From assembly GCA_028829895.1 (NCBI GenBank), contig CM054182.1:19249001-19313000 (forward strand): DNA of 64,000 bases, given 5' to 3'. Source of the stretch: Sinotaia quadrata. Lineage: Eukaryota; Mollusca; Gastropoda; Architaenioglossa; Viviparidae. Each line of letters starts with the position of its first letter. The stretch's first letter is position 1. Of the stretch, positions 35,860 through 47,930 are shown in pieces. The translations under genes were made by a program, and so were the position numbers. Below the pieces are notes generated by a model. It saw nothing but the letters and a program-made list of their open reading frames with translations, was not told the DNA's origin and made no database searches.

Positions 35860-36058
35860 TTACCTGCTGCCTAGTCGTGAGGAGTTACCGTTACTGTAAC
35901 GTTCTTTCGGGTTGGACGGCTCGACGAACGAGGCATTAGGGTAAAAATGCGGCAAGCTGCGTGCAGTGTTGTCATAATACGGTTCCTGGTAGTTATAGAA
36001 ACTACTACTTTCATCAAGTCGTGCCATTTGGGATTTGCCTTTCTTTGAAGCGCGCCTC
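35860..36058 (-). CDS. Exon 17: cytoplasmic tail (terminal, or spliced at 35864)
   Basis: Entered in phase 2, completing L and then RRASKKGK, a basic stop-transfer sequence. The tail is rich in Tyr, Ser and Asn, with YNYQEPYYDN and ERYSNG. It can end at the in-frame TAA (35860-35862), or use the CAG|gtaaat donor that starts at 35863 and continue in phase 2. I see no AATAAA on the minus strand just beyond the TAA, which slightly favours splicing. The tail carries no enzyme domain; YxN motifs could bind SH2 adaptors if phosphorylated. Confidence 0.82.
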
Positions 36059-36235
36059 CTATGATGATCAAAGTAAAGATTATTTATTGTTGAAGATCAA
36101 ATTTGAGAAAATAAAAACTCCAAATTTAATCAGAATCTAATGAAATGGAATATATCTTGTAGGCTTGATTATGGCAAGTTCAACACCCTTTGCTGAAATA
36201 AAATTAAAAAAACCTTTTATTTATGGTTTTGTTCA

Positions 36236-36435
36236 CTTTTGATTTTGCCATGTAAAATACATGTTATATATGCATCGTGCGATTGTAACATTTTTGTAAT
36301 GGACTTTTGATTTTGCCATGTTTTGTATATTTTATACATACATTGTGCGATTGTAACATTTTTGTAATGGACTCTTGTAGAACTCACTTAGAGATGGTGC
36401 GTGCATGCATGTGTGTGACATTTTTGTAATGGACT
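36236..36435 (+). repeat. About 72-bp repeat, 3 copies
   Basis: GCGATTGTAACATTTTTGTA and TGGACTTTTGATTTTGCCAT recur in the intron between tail and transmembrane exons. Confidence 0.88.
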
Positions 36436-36715
36436 TTTGTAGAGTTTGAATCCACGAGGAGGTTAATGGGGGTTTGGGGGAGGGATGATGAGGGGAAAAG
36501 CTTTATTAGCTGCCTCGATGATTGTTTCTGTTAGTAGTTCGGCCCCAGATGTGAGTGTTTTTGTGTTTGAGAGTGTTGGTATTTGCTATTTGTAGTTCAT
36601 TCCTGCTTCCTTGGGAGAAGTGCCAGGTGGGTGAAAATTCGGATGGGGTGTTGAATGTTTGGGTGGTTAGGTAAGTGATAACGAGGGGATGGTGGACGCT
36701 AATGCAATTGTATTC

Positions 36716-36865
36716 TCTGTTCATTGTATCCTCTGAATATGTCTATTCATCTTATCAGTCTGTTCATTGTATCCTCTGAAAATGTCTATTCATCTTATCA
36801 GTCTGTTCATTGTATCCTCTGAACATGTCTATCCATCTTATCAGTCTGTTCATTGTATCCACTGA
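36716..36865 (+). repeat. 43-bp minisatellite, 3-4 copies
   Basis: Unit contains TCTGTTCATTGTATCCTCTG and TGTCTATTCATCTTATCAG. Intronic. Confidence 0.95.
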
Positions 36866-37009
36866 AAATAACTGTCTACCCATCTTATCTGGCTGGCTGG
36901 TTGTATTATGTGGTGTATGACCAACCACTCTTTTGTGACCTGACTCCTGACTAAAGCTGAAAGATTCGAAGAGAAAAGTGTGGTGCACAATACCGACATT
37001 CAGAGACAC

Positions 37010-37245
37010 GTTCGTCCATTAACACGTCACAGATCAAAATTAGTACGGTCTAACCAAGCGTCCATCAACACGTCACAGATAAAAATTTGTACGGTCTAAC
37101 TAAGCGTCCACCAACACATCACAGATCAAAATTAGTACAGTCTAACCAAGCGTCCATCAACACGTCACAAATCAAAATTAGTACGGTCTAACCAAGCGTC
37201 CATCAACACGTCACAGATCAAAATTAGTACTGTCTAACTAAGCGT
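37010..37245 (+). repeat. 46-bp minisatellite, 5 copies
   Basis: Unit contains AACACGTCACAGATCAAAAT and ACGGTCTAACCAAGCGTCCA. Intronic, ending about 65 bp from the transmembrane exon. Confidence 0.96.
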
Positions 37246-37309
37246 GCATGTTGAAAATATTTGCGTGAAAAAGGTGTAGAGATGAAATTCATACAAGAAA
37301 TATACTTAC

Positions 37310-37412
37310 AAGTAGGCCACAATACAGGCAATGATAAGGACGAGGATTAAGAAGCCACCCAAACCTCCAATGAGGCCCCCAATGAGTGCCTTTCTGTCGC
37401 TGTCTTCAGGAG
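37310..37412 (-). CDS. Exon 16: transmembrane segment
   Basis: Phase 1 in, phase 2 out (103 bp). After the short spacer TPEDSDRK comes a helix of about 25 residues, ALIGGLIGGLGG then FLILVLIIACIVAY, running straight into the basic RR of the next exon. This sets a type I topology: Cys-rich part outside, tail inside. The Gly-rich first half has a repeated GG pattern that could pack helices in a dimer, but that is inference. Confidence 0.9.
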
Positions 37413-37574
37413 CTGTCAAAATGTATTCTTTATTATACTTTCCGTCAAACAACAAGAAGTAGGGAGGGGAATGAGACCAGCAAAACACATAATGTTACCA
37501 CTTCAGTAATTAACTCAAGGTCAAGTACTTTCGGACGAATTTGTTTAAGGAAAGCATCTTCAAAGATAATCTTG

Positions 37575-37680
37575 ATGAAGATGATGACGATGATGATGAT
37601 GATGATGGTGGTGGTGGATATGATAAATATGATGTATATTATTATTATTACTATTATGATGATGATGATGATGATGATTA
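37575..37680. repeat. (GAT)n trinucleotide cluster
   Basis: GAT/GTG/ATT triplets in the intron. Long Met- or Ile-rich frames here are artefacts. Confidence 0.95.
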
Positions 37681-37914
37681 TGATAAATAAAATTGCCACC
37701 AGCGTAACCAGCATAATAATTAATATGATCAGCATAACATTGTCACAAGTATAATATTAAAATAAATCATTAAATATCACCACCAGAGTACTAATTAGTA
37801 TACAAATTTAACAGTGTCACCAGTACAATAGCTAATATTCACCAAAATACAAAGTGTAAAATGTATATACTCAGTGATAAAACCAATGGTTTGCATACTG
37901 TCAATGAAACGGCA

Positions 37915-38250
37915 CTGATAACCGAGTAATAATTAATGTAAATCATAGAGCATTAACATAAAGAGTAATAATTAATGTAAATCATAGAGCATTAATACAA
38001 AGAGTAATAATTTATGTAAATCATAGAGCATTAACACAAGTGTACTAATTAATGTAAATTATAGAGCATTAACACAAAGAGTAATAATTAATTAATATAA
38101 AGCATAGACATTAACACAAGTGTAATAATTAATGTAAATCATAGAGCATTAACACAAAAAGTAATAATTAATATAAAGCATAGAGCATTAAAACAAGTGT
38201 AATAATTAATATAAATCATAGAGCATTAACACAAGTGTAATACGTATTAA
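37915..38250 (+). repeat. About 39-bp minisatellite, about 8 copies
   Basis: Unit contains AATTAATGTAAATCATAGAG and CATTAACACAAAGAGTAAT. Intronic. Confidence 0.94.
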
Positions 38251-39169
38251 CGCACATCCGTGTAATATCAAGAAATTACCATTAAATATTATTTATGTTA
38301 TGGTATTGATCAGTCATACTATTACACTAGTTATACTATGGTACAGATCAGTCATAAGACAAATGCAATAGCGGATTATTATCCTGAAATTACCAACTAA
38401 TTAATGTGAGACCTTGAAGGATTCGTCCAGAAAAGATAAGCCACTACTCAAGACAATATGAATTGTTGAAAGACGGGTTAATAAATAATTTGTTCTACGT
38501 TGAGTGTCTACATCTGTTGTTGTCAGGACATTAATATAACGTATACACCATTGATAGATTAGTGGTTAAGAACTTTATTATATAAATATATGACACTGCA
38601 ATGAATACGCAATAATATTATATTGATGCCAATATAAATATAAATGAATTTCACTTATTTATCTGAGAAATCTTCATTTCATTAATGCCTTCATTGTTGA
38701 CACCACAAACTATACGCAATTATATATTTGTAAATCACATTTGTTTAAACAGTGTTACAGAATGGTTTACCTTTTTTTGAGGAAATGATATATAATAGTG
38801 TATTATATATACTGCTTATTAATTTAGTAAATAATTAATAACTAGAAACTGTCAAACTAGATATTAAATGATTGTTTTTAAATACGTTACTGACTTGATG
38901 TGTGACAGTAATGATTGTTTTAAAAATAAATTATCATGTGTGCCTTGAAAGTCACGATTTTTTAAAAGAACTTCATCGACTGTATAAGTACCCTGGCAGT
39001 AACTAACCCCTGACTTCAGACAAAATTCTATTTCGACTTCCAACTGTAAGCGAAAATACAATAGTGGTAATAATGCCTGAGTATAAAGCTATCTCATCTA
39101 CTCGTTGTACTGGTGTAGATTTAAATCATATAAAATGAATAATACTAATTAAGGGTAAATAATTCTTAC
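38251..39169. other. Intron, nothing recognised
   Basis: AT-rich with no repeat array or extra exon in a compatible phase seen. Confidence 0.5.
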
Positions 39170-39307
39170 TTATTCTTGAGTCACACGTTTCTCCTCCGTA
39201 ATTGGCTGCGCACTGACAACTGACGCCGTTTGACTTCTGATCGTTAAACACGCAGGTCCCACTACCAGAGCAGTAAGTGGTTGCAGAATTGGCCTGGTCA
39301 CAAAGTC
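39170..39307 (-). CDS. Exon 15: EGF-like domain
   Basis: 138 bp, phase 1 in and out. Six cysteines in EGF spacing, from LCDQANSATTYC through SGSGTC and SCQC to GGETCDSRI; the closing C-x-C and GG-x-x-C are typical. It is the only EGF-like unit in the window and sits next to the membrane, between the last Cys-rich repeat and the transmembrane exon. No calcium-binding consensus (D-x-D/N-E) is evident. Confidence 0.88.
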   Translation of the reverse strand, partial: DFVTRPILQPLTALVVGPACLTIRSQTASVVSAQPITEEKRVTQE

Positions 39308-39479
39308 CTGAAGAAAGTCACAGAGCAACGAGTCACATGTCATGCGTGGTGCAAATAAACTGTGCCTGTAATTAATCACTAACAACGTTGAACTGTCATG
39401 TCCATAATACTGATGTTTCACACATGTTCAAGGACTGAAAGTTTATTAACTGACAAGTGCATTAACTTTACCACAAACA

Positions 39480-39790
39480 AACTTATTAATGAGAGGGAAA
39501 ATCTTACTGACACTGCAAAACACTATTAAATATTAGCAACTATAAATAAGTCAGGAAATCTTACTGACAAAAACCCCCACACTATTAAATATTAGCAACT
39601 ATTACTAAGTCAGGGAATCTTACTGACAAAAAACACTAGTAAATATTAGCAATTTTAAATAAGTCAGGAAATCTTACTGACAAAAAAATACTAATAAATA
39701 TTAACAACAATTAATAAGTTTAATAAGTCAGGAAATCTTACTGACAAAAAAACTAATAAATATTAACAACTATTAATAAGTCAGGGAAAA
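39480..39790 (+). repeat. About 55-bp repeat, 5 copies
   Basis: AAGTCAGGAAATCTTACTGA and AAATATTAGCAACTATTA recur. Intronic. Confidence 0.92.
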
Positions 39791-40527
39791 GAGACTACAA
39801 ATGATGGTAGTGAATGTCGTTTGTGGTTTGGAGAATAAAACCATGAAGAGATATTTCACATTACACAAACACACATAAACAAGACATGCATGCAATCACC
39901 AAACCACCCATTGACCGTATGTAGTCAACTGTACAAATTAACTAAGCTCCAAGTAGAAAACAGATTTAAAATAAAAGTCAAGCAAGGAAACACAGTTGTT
40001 ATATCATTACACGTACTGCTTGGGCTACACAGACTGAAAGAAATGCTATCCGAATCACAGGGGTATCTGCTGGAAAGCAGCATAGCAGACTAGGAGTTCA
40101 ACAGATTCTAACCATCTGGAACTTGAACTTTAGGCTTCTCCATTTACACATTCTCAAAAATCACTAATTATTAACCGTCTGCTAGGACGTAAAGATCAAT
40201 CTAACCACTCAAGCCAATTGCACTGAGTTATTCTACCACGCCAAGAGGTGAGGTCAAGTACTTTCGACCAACACTGCTGTTGAAATGATATTTATAAGAA
40301 TAATTTCTAGCATTTTCTTCACATTATTTCGTATTTACTAACTGACAAATGTTATTAACTGTGCTTGTGGTAGTACGATATAGATATATCATATAGAAGA
40401 TTGATTTTAACAAATATCTAGGCACAAAGCATTTATATATGTCATGACGTCAACTAAGACAACAGTATACAGAATATGGGCAGTCTCTCAGTCAATAACT
40501 CATTTTTACTCAAACATATAATCTTAC
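39791..40527. other. Intron, nothing recognised
   Basis: A short + ORF at 39890-40093 lacks any domain. Confidence 0.5.
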
Positions 40528-40692
40528 TCGTGCAGTTGCTTAGTGCCGTAGCTCCTGTATTTGTGGAGTAAGTTAGGGACGGACACGTCAGACAGGAACT
40601 TTGCCCGGCCTTGTCCTGGTATTTGTCTTTAGAACACAGTGTACACTCAGTTGATGCTCCGACTGTAGAATATGATCCTGGCGGGCAATCCA
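40528..40692 (-). CDS. Exon 14: Cys-rich GCC2_GCC3 repeat 8
   Basis: 165 bp, phase 1-1. Six cysteines: DCPPGSYS, ECTLC, SCLTCP and the closing SNC. It is the last Cys-rich unit before the EGF domain. It is the most diverged of the eight: the usual CP-x-G-T-T-T turn is replaced by CPSLTYSTNTG. It has no counterpart immediately after the first furin module, so it lies outside the duplicated block. Confidence 0.9.
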
Positions 40693-40872
40693 CTGTGACA
40701 TAACAGACACTAAATACCTTTAGAATCAAAGTAGCGAATAGGGGAAAGTTTTACACTTGAAATGAATATTACAAATTTATACACAGCTGATTAGAGCTGA
40801 TTAGTAAAATAAATTTCTTAAAAAATAATATTAAACATTATAAAATATAAATGCAATATAATATCAATATGA

Positions 40873-41137
40873 AGGTTAGGGTTAGGGTTAGGATTAGGGT
40901 TAGGATTATGGGGTTAGGATTAGAGTTAGGGTTAGGGTTAGAGTTAGGGTTAGGATTAGGGGTTAGGATTAGAGTTAGGGTTAGGGTTAGGGTTAGGGTT
41001 AGGGTTAGAGTTAGAGTTAGGGTTAGAGTTAGGGTTAGGGTTAGGGTTAGGGTTAGGGTTAGGATTAGGGGTTAGGATTAGAGTTAGGGTTAGGGTTAGG
41101 GTTAGGGTTAGGGTTAGGGTTAGAGTTAGAGTTAGGG
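40873..41137 (+). repeat. Interstitial telomeric (TTAGGG)n tract
   Basis: About 265 bp of GGTTAG units with GATTAG, GAGTTAG and GGGGTTAG variants, inside the intron between exons 13 and 14. Part of it is a higher-order duplication about 105 bp long. A GC-rich, non-telomeric tail with GTCGTCGAGC and GTCGGCGCGC follows to about 41200. Confidence 0.97.
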
Positions 41138-41399
41138 ACAGAACGTGTCGTCGAGCTTTTGTCCATCGCGTTTTTTGTCGGCGCGCATTTGTCGGTGAAC
41201 CAATAAATCAAAGCAATTAATATACTGAATTTATAATATATCACGATACTTATTTTTAAAAAAAATAATTTAAGTTGTATTGCTATACTATGTTGTTGTA
41301 TTCCAAGTAAAATAGGATTATAATAGCCAGCTATGATAACTCACAGAATTCTTTATTTAGATCCAAACAGATTACCAAAACATACAGAGAAAAGATAAT

Positions 41400-42000
41400 A
41401 TATCTGAAACAAATTCATCTTCCTTACTAAAAGAATAAAAACGACAGCACATAATACTAAAATAATATGGTGACATTGAGCGATCAATTAACAAAAAAGA
41501 TTCGTGAAACAAACAGACAGGTAAACTAAAAGATACAAATTGATCTGTAACCATAAAGGACAGTAACACAAACAGATCGGTAAACGAAAAGAAAAATAGC
41601 ACAGAGTGATCGGTAAAACTAATGGAACACTAATACAAAACACTCGGAAAACTAAAAAGGAAGATAACACAACAATCGATAAAAGAAAAAAAATGAAAAC
41701 AGGGCACCAGTAAACCCAAGATGATTGCATCACCTAAACGAATAGTAAAAATATAAGTTCAATAACACAAACACATCAGAAACAGGAAATGAAATAATAA
41801 AACAATTCTGTAAACAGACAGAACATTAGCATAAACAGAATTGTAAACATTTAAAACAAGGTCACAGTCAATCAATCAACCTAGCACAAACCTATCAGTA
41901 ATCAAGAAGGGCAAAACCACAAACAAATCGGGTAAACTGAGGGACACTAAAAAAAAATCATTTATCATAACCACAAGTTAGACAGAAGAGTAAACATTAA
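41400..42000 (+). repeat. Degenerate AACACAAACAGATCGGTAAA-type repeats
   Basis: Loose 35-45 bp units with AAACAGA and CGGTAAAC cores. Intronic. Confidence 0.7.
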
Positions 42001-42239
42001 GATCAATAATGCAGGTTGGTATACAGAAAGGGAAATTACTCAAAAAGATGTCAATCAATAAAGTTAATAATAATATAAACAGAACAGTCGACATAAATTA
42101 CGATAAAATTAAAATTCACTGAATACAAAGGAATAAAATAAAGATATTAATAACCACCAACGACTCTAACATAGAATAGTGAATTACATGACTAAACAGA
42201 GCAATGAAATAGATTAGTGAACGAAATTATTTGAAATGA

Positions 42240-42505
42240 AAATGACAGATTAGTAAATGTCATGACTAAACAGGGCAATGACAGATTGGTAAATGACATG
42301 ACTAAACAGGGCAATGACGGATTGGTAGATGACATGACTAAAAAGGGCAATGACGGATTGGTAGATGACATGACTAAACAGGGCAATGACAGATTGGTTG
42401 ATGACATGACTAAACAGGGCAATGGCAGATTCGTAAATGACATGATTAAACAGGGCATTGGTAGATTAGTAAATGACGTGACTCAACAGGGCAATGACAC
42501 AAATT
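42240..42505 (+). repeat. 36-bp minisatellite, 7 copies
   Basis: Unit contains GACATGACTAAACAGGGCAA and TGACAGATTGGTA. The length is a multiple of three, so frames stay open on both strands. Intronic. Confidence 0.96.
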
Positions 42506-42718
42506 GATACATGATTGAACATGACAAAATATATTGATAAAAGACGTGATTAAACAGGACACTGACATGGATGAGTAAGCAGAAAGAGCAATAACAGAAA
42601 TATAAAGGACACTGTCACAAACAAATAATTAAAAAAAGAGGAATAACACAAGCGTATTGGTAAACACAAATGTTAAAATAAAAATATATCTTTAAATAGG
42701 GAGACTGTTAATCCATAC

Positions 42719-42809
42719 CACAGTTTCCATTAAAAGACTTCTGTCCTGGCTGGCAATCATTCACAGTAGTGACATCGGGTACGCCCAGTATTTGCAAATT
42801 AGCGTTATT
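42719..42809 (-). CDS. Exon 13: linker plus start of Cys-rich unit (block B)
   Basis: 91 bp, phase 0 in, phase 1 out. Reads NNANLQILGVPDVTTVNDC then QPGQKSFNGNC. The paralogous exon at 54101-54191 has the same length, phases and two-Cys ending. This closes the furin-site module and leads into the next Cys-rich repeat. Its acceptor is tandemly duplicated in the intron. Confidence 0.87.
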
Positions 42810-42905
42810 CTGTTAAACAACATCATAATGAATATAATTGAGTTATATTTGCGAATTAGCGTCATTCTGTTAAACAACATCATAATGAATATAATTCAGT
42901 TATAT
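42810..42905 (-). repeat. 57-bp duplication carrying a 3' splice site
   Basis: A copy of the exon 13 acceptor plus about 18 bases of exon sits 57 bp upstream in the transcript (AG complement at 42867-42868). The copy still reads TTTAACAG. Confidence 0.9.
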
Positions 42906-44084
42906 TTGCAAAATAATTACACATTAAAAATAACACTGAAGCAGTCTTGTATAGGTTAATTTCATAGTGTAGTATCAAAATTAATAGAAAATGAATATTT
43001 AATTAAGTAAAATAAGCTACGACAGACCTATCGTCACGCTCCACTGAATCTTTTAGACTAATTTCACACAAGAGTTATTACTTGGAAGTGCATAGTAAAC
43101 CTGGAAACAACATTCAGAAAATTTAGCAGCAATGAAAAAGAGTTAGAACTGAAATCTAAAAGTTTAACATGGCCTGTTACCAACAAGGCAAGTCACCAAC
43201 TAAGTAAGCTAGCACACTATAAACAAAACCATGCGCTGGGTGAAAGTAAACTGAACAGAATCGGGTGACTTCTTTGTGCTGTATTTCAATGAATAGGTAC
43301 AAAGGCTTAACAGTTAACATTAAGAGAGAAGATCAGAGAAGAATTCTAAATAACATTCATCAATAATAAGAATGATGATATACTGGAAAATACCAAACGT
43401 AAAGTCGAAAAGTGAATTTGAACATCAGTTCATTACACTTTTACAACATGACAGAAGCGATGAAGTAAAATGTCAACTTTTGAAAAGATCTTAGTTGTTA
43501 GCATGAAAGACTAATGTGATAGTGTAAGAGAAATGGAAAAGAAATTTTAAATTGGTCTAAGAGTAAGACAAAGAACAAGCTCTAGTGAGGAGAGAGTGGC
43601 TCTTAACTTTATTGACTGGAATTGTTATTAATTTCATAAGTACTATACGAATGAATGAGAACATTATTACACAACTACTTCGCTGAAAAATTTAGTGAAA
43701 TATGTAATACAAAAGGTTATAATATGGCCCAAATTTTAAATGTAAATTATATGTTTAAGATATGCTGTTTAGAAAACTACTGTAAATTACATTACTGGGA
43801 ATTTAAGTGTGGGAAGTTTATTTGGCAATGGAAATTAATTTGGTTGGAAGCCAAAGTTAAAATTCTGGAAGTGGAATATTGGTATTGGATTTGAATTCCA
43901 GACGGGAACATATGTTCTATGCTTTACATTTGGAAGCTGGTTTGAAGAGGGAATTAGGGAACTGTGTTCAAGTCCCTATTGTCTACCTGACTTTACTCTC
44001 ACTGACCACTCTGACATTCGAAAGTGATTATTTATTGTGTCAGTAGAACTTGATTTGTACTTAGATTATAATAGGAATATGCCA
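42906..44084. other. Intron, nothing recognised
   Basis: The 79-codon + frame at 43655-43894 has no domain and lies antisense in an intron. Confidence 0.5.
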
Positions 44085-44520
44085 GGAACTATTTTGATAA
44101 GAAGAACATTCGTGACCTTATAAAGATGACTATAGGTCACCATGATCCGATCTATGATAAAATTGTATTGTCATTCCCTTTGTAATAGCTAGGAACTATT
44201 TTGATAAGAAGAACATTCGTGACCTTATAAAGATGACTATAGGTCACCATGACCCGATCTATGATAAAATTGTATTGTCATTCCCTTTGTAATAGCTAGG
44301 AACTATTTTGATAAGAAGAACATTCATTACCTTATAAAGATAATTATAGGTCACCATGACCCGATCTATGATAAAATTGTATTGTCATTCCCTTTGTAAT
44401 AGCTAGGATCTATTATGATAACAAGAACATTCGTGACTTTATATAATTGGATAATACGTTACTAAGACCAGATTTATGATAAAAATATATTGTCGTTCTC
44501 TTTGTAATAATTAAGAGAAA
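44085..44520 (+). repeat. 107-bp tandem repeat, 4 copies
   Basis: Unit contains GAACTATTTTGATAAGAAGA and CCTTTGTAATAGCTAGG. The first three copies are almost identical. Intronic. Confidence 0.96.
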
Positions 44521-45525
44521 TTACTACTGTCATTGCTAAATATGATTTATATGTAGATCCACTTTATTTAGTTTAATCACATAAATATTCTTTTAATCCT
44601 TCATAATGTGTTTGCAAATTTTTATTAGAAATTCATCTCAATATTTGCCATAATAGCAATGTATTGTAGTAAGATTGCTATTTTTCTATTTCAGTACTTA
44701 TAAAACTATTGAGCGCATTAGAAGCTACAAAGGGGTCAAAACATTACAAATGAAGAGTGTCCAAGCATAAATTAATATAGCATTGGGTATGGGATTTTTT
44801 TAATAATGAAGTTGCAAATTAAAGGCTAACTAATATATTCTCTAATTATTCATTCGAGACACTGATTCATCAGTGCCCCCAAATTCACTTCTAGTACTTA
44901 TTTGGTATAAATAATATGGTATTTGTTAGAAATTGCTATTAAATCAGACATATCAATGGATACCATGCTAATATTAAATGTATTATTACAGTCATATCAA
45001 TGGATGGATGTTATTAGTAAATGTATTATTTCATTCATAATCAATATATAGTTGCTATTATTAAATATATTATTCCAGTTGTCGTTAATGTCAGTGGCAC
45101 AATCATGGGGCTGAGTGCTGAAAAGTAATAATGTTTATGGCTTGCAAATATCCAAAGTCGTGCCAATAAGCAAACATCTAAAGTCATGCCAAAATACAAG
45201 ACCATACGTACAATGTCTTTATTTACACAAACCTATGTGACGTCACTTGCACGTGGCAAAAAACTTTAGAATGCATTACGTTTTGCATTTATTTCCTCTC
45301 AAGCATACTTAAGTGAAACAAGAAAAATCTCCCAATTTATTTCCGATATCGTTTTAAGTGGAAACACGATACTTATTTGGCAACAATTTAGAGAGAAAAG
45401 CATGATCAATGAAAGAGAAAGCAATAACACCATAGTCTGAAAACTGAGTTCTATAAAGATATAAATATAAAAATGAGTTACGAAGAATTTAATGTAGAAA
45501 AGAGGAGGAAAAAATGTCTGCATAC
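44521..45525. other. Intron, one weak repeat
   Basis: ATCAATGGAT and AAATGTATTATT recur about three times at 44940-45075. Confidence 0.55.
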
Positions 45526-45634
45526 CAGAAGTTGTTGTACTGACGGAGGGGTTTGATAAAAGGATAACTTGACAGCATCAGATGTATCAAGTGTTACATT
45601 TTGATTATTTTCTGTAGAACCTGTTACTTCTTGT
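45526..45634 (-). CDS. Exon 12: furin-module middle exon (block B)
   Basis: 109 bp, phase 2 in, phase 0 out. Reads QEVTGSTENNQNVTLDTSD onward with no cysteine. It matches 55575-55680 at Q-E-x-T-G-x-x-E-N-N-Q-x-V-T-L. Two N-glycosylation sequons are possible. No known domain recognised. Confidence 0.88.
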
Positions 45635-46124
45635 CTGTAACAGACATAAAATATTGGAATGAAAAGCACTGTTCAATAAAATTAAACATTTTAAGCTCAG
45701 ATTAACACATAACCACCACCACCACCACCCCGATAAAAAAAATCTCGTTAAATCAAACGGATAACCAGAAGAAATTTATATCCTTCTTCACAATTTTATT
45801 CATTCTATTGAAGACGATTATACCACAGTACATTTATAAATATTATAAGTTTACTATTACTAAGTTTTCAATAAAAATATAATCGTTTTCACTGTTGACA
45901 TCAGAATTAAGATACATATTAAACTGGCCTAACTTTGTGTAGGAGTAAACAATGCTACCAATGAATTTGAAGTTAAGACAGCCATCGTTCTGATTTGTCA
46001 TTATAAAATAATTTATATTGTCTGAAAATAAAGCCAGTATTATATTGCCCAAATTTCCATCCTATTTGCATAATAAATTTTAGTGGAAACTGCAAGAAAA
46101 CACATGAATACTATATTTATTTCA

Positions 46125-46450
46125 AAAGTAGTATATTATATCAAAAGTAGTATATTTATATCAAAAGTAGTATATTATATCAAAAGTAGTATATTTATAT
46201 CAAAAGTAGTAATCAAAAGTAGTATATTATATCAAAAGTAGTATATTATATCAAAAGTAGTATATTTATATCAAAAGTAGTATATTTATATCAAAAGTAG
46301 TATATTTATATCAAAAGTAGTAATCAAAAGTAGTATATTATATCAAAAGTAGTATATTATTTCAAAAGTAGTATATTTATATCAAAAGTAGTATTTTATA
46401 TCAAAAGTAGTATATTTATATCAAAAGTAGTATATTATATCAAAAGTACT
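46125..46450 (+). repeat. 20-bp minisatellite, about 17 copies
   Basis: Unit TATCAAAAGTAGTATATTTA with small deletions. Intronic, about 130 bp from exon 11. Confidence 0.97.
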
Positions 46451-46582
46451 GATACACTGGTATTAAAAAACCAACGTTCAAATTTCTACCAAAAGCAATA
46501 CTTTAAAATCATTGAAAGTATAGAGAGCTAGTCAAGGAAAAGTAACTGATGTAAGTAACTGATATAATGAAGCGATACTTAC

Positions 46583-46886
46583 GTCACATTTGAAATTTCA
46601 ACATTCACAACATGATCTGTCACGTCCCTCTTTCGTCGGCCTCCTGACGTCAGACAAGCACCAGTCACTGTGACCTTGACATTCGTGCACGAATCATCGA
46701 CACATATCTTTGCCCGAAAGCGTGCACCAGCATCCAAAATTAACTCGCGGATGACCGAAGTAATGGTACTACTAATAACATTTTTGTTGATTGTAGCAGT
46801 CGAAGAAGTACAGTCACCGACTTTGAATTTGACAGCCATTATAATTTTTACTTTTACAGAGGGATTCGTTATTGGATTTGAAGTAT
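46583..46886 (-). CDS. Exon 11: furin-site module, copy B
   Basis: 304 bp, phase 1 in, phase 2 out. After a Thr/Asn-rich lead comes MAVKFKVGDC, then ICVDDSC, VTVTGAC and GGRRKRDVTD (RRKR coded at 46627-46638), then VNVEISNVT. The same four cysteines and RRKR occur in the paralog at 57749-58034. RRKR fits the furin consensus R-x-K/R-R, so proteolytic nicking outside the cell is likely. I do not recognise the fold. Confidence 0.9.
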
Positions 46887-47284
46887 CTGCGCAATAAAAA
46901 AAAAATCAAAGAATCGTTGTTTGTTTATTTATATAAAGAGAAATGCAATCGAAATTTACTAAATACACAATATACCAGCCATGATCAAAGGTTATAGGTA
47001 AAATATTTAATTCATTGCATGAGGTCAAAGCAGTATCACTCCGAGAGTATGAGTTTAATCATCCGAAAATTAATAAGCAAGAGTAAAATGACGACATCAC
47101 TTAAAGTATGGCAAGAAACAGCTTTCCAGTAAGAAATACTTCAGTGGATGTAGGCATGAATCATGTTTTAGTAAACTACCAACTTGTTTCAGATGGCTGT
47201 GTAATCTCAATAACTTCTCATGATACATATATACTCATATTTTTCCTTGTCTATATTCATGATAATTTAGCTAGAGTTATCATG

Positions 47285-47930
47285 GTAATGATTTAAAGTG
47301 AAGAAAATCATGTTTTAGTAAACTACCAACTTGTTTCAGATGGCTGTGTAAATATCAACAACTACTCATATTTTTCCTTGTCTATATACATGGTAATTTA
47401 GCTAGAGTTATCATGGTAATGATTTAAAATGAAGAAAATAATGTTTCATAATTGCCATTTATTTTTGAAGGAAACGTTTGAACTTATTTGTTTTTCAACT
47501 GCCGGTCGGCAAACAATGTCGTCATGAGAGTGCTATAATAGCGTGTAGGAATGTACTCTTAGTAATCATATTGAATTAACAATGTCGTCATGAGAGTGCT
47601 ATAACAGCCTGTAAGAATGTACACTTAGTATTAACAATTAACAATTAACAATGTCGTCATGAGAGTGCTATAACAGCGTGTAAGAATAATGTACTTTTAG
47701 TAATCATATTGAGTTAACAATGTTGTTATGAGAGTACTATAACAGCCTGTAAGAATGTACACTTAGTATTAACAATTAACAATTAACAATGTCGTTATGA
47801 GAGTACTATAACAGCGTGTAAGAATAATGTACTTTTAGTAATCATATTGAGTTAACAATGTTGTTATGAGAGTGCTATAATAGCCTGTAAGAATGTACTC
47901 TTAGTAACCATATTGAATCCACAGTAGCAC
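47285..47930 (+). repeat. Intronic direct repeats of two kinds
   Basis: First a duplication of about 130 bp with GTTTTAGTAAACTACCAACT (47160-47440). Then about six units with AACAATGTCGTCATGAGAGT and TAAGAATGTAC (47505-47930). Confidence 0.9.

Noticed and set aside
40851..41075. 74-codon + frame of VRVRVRV
   Set aside because: Translation of the TTAGGG-type tract.
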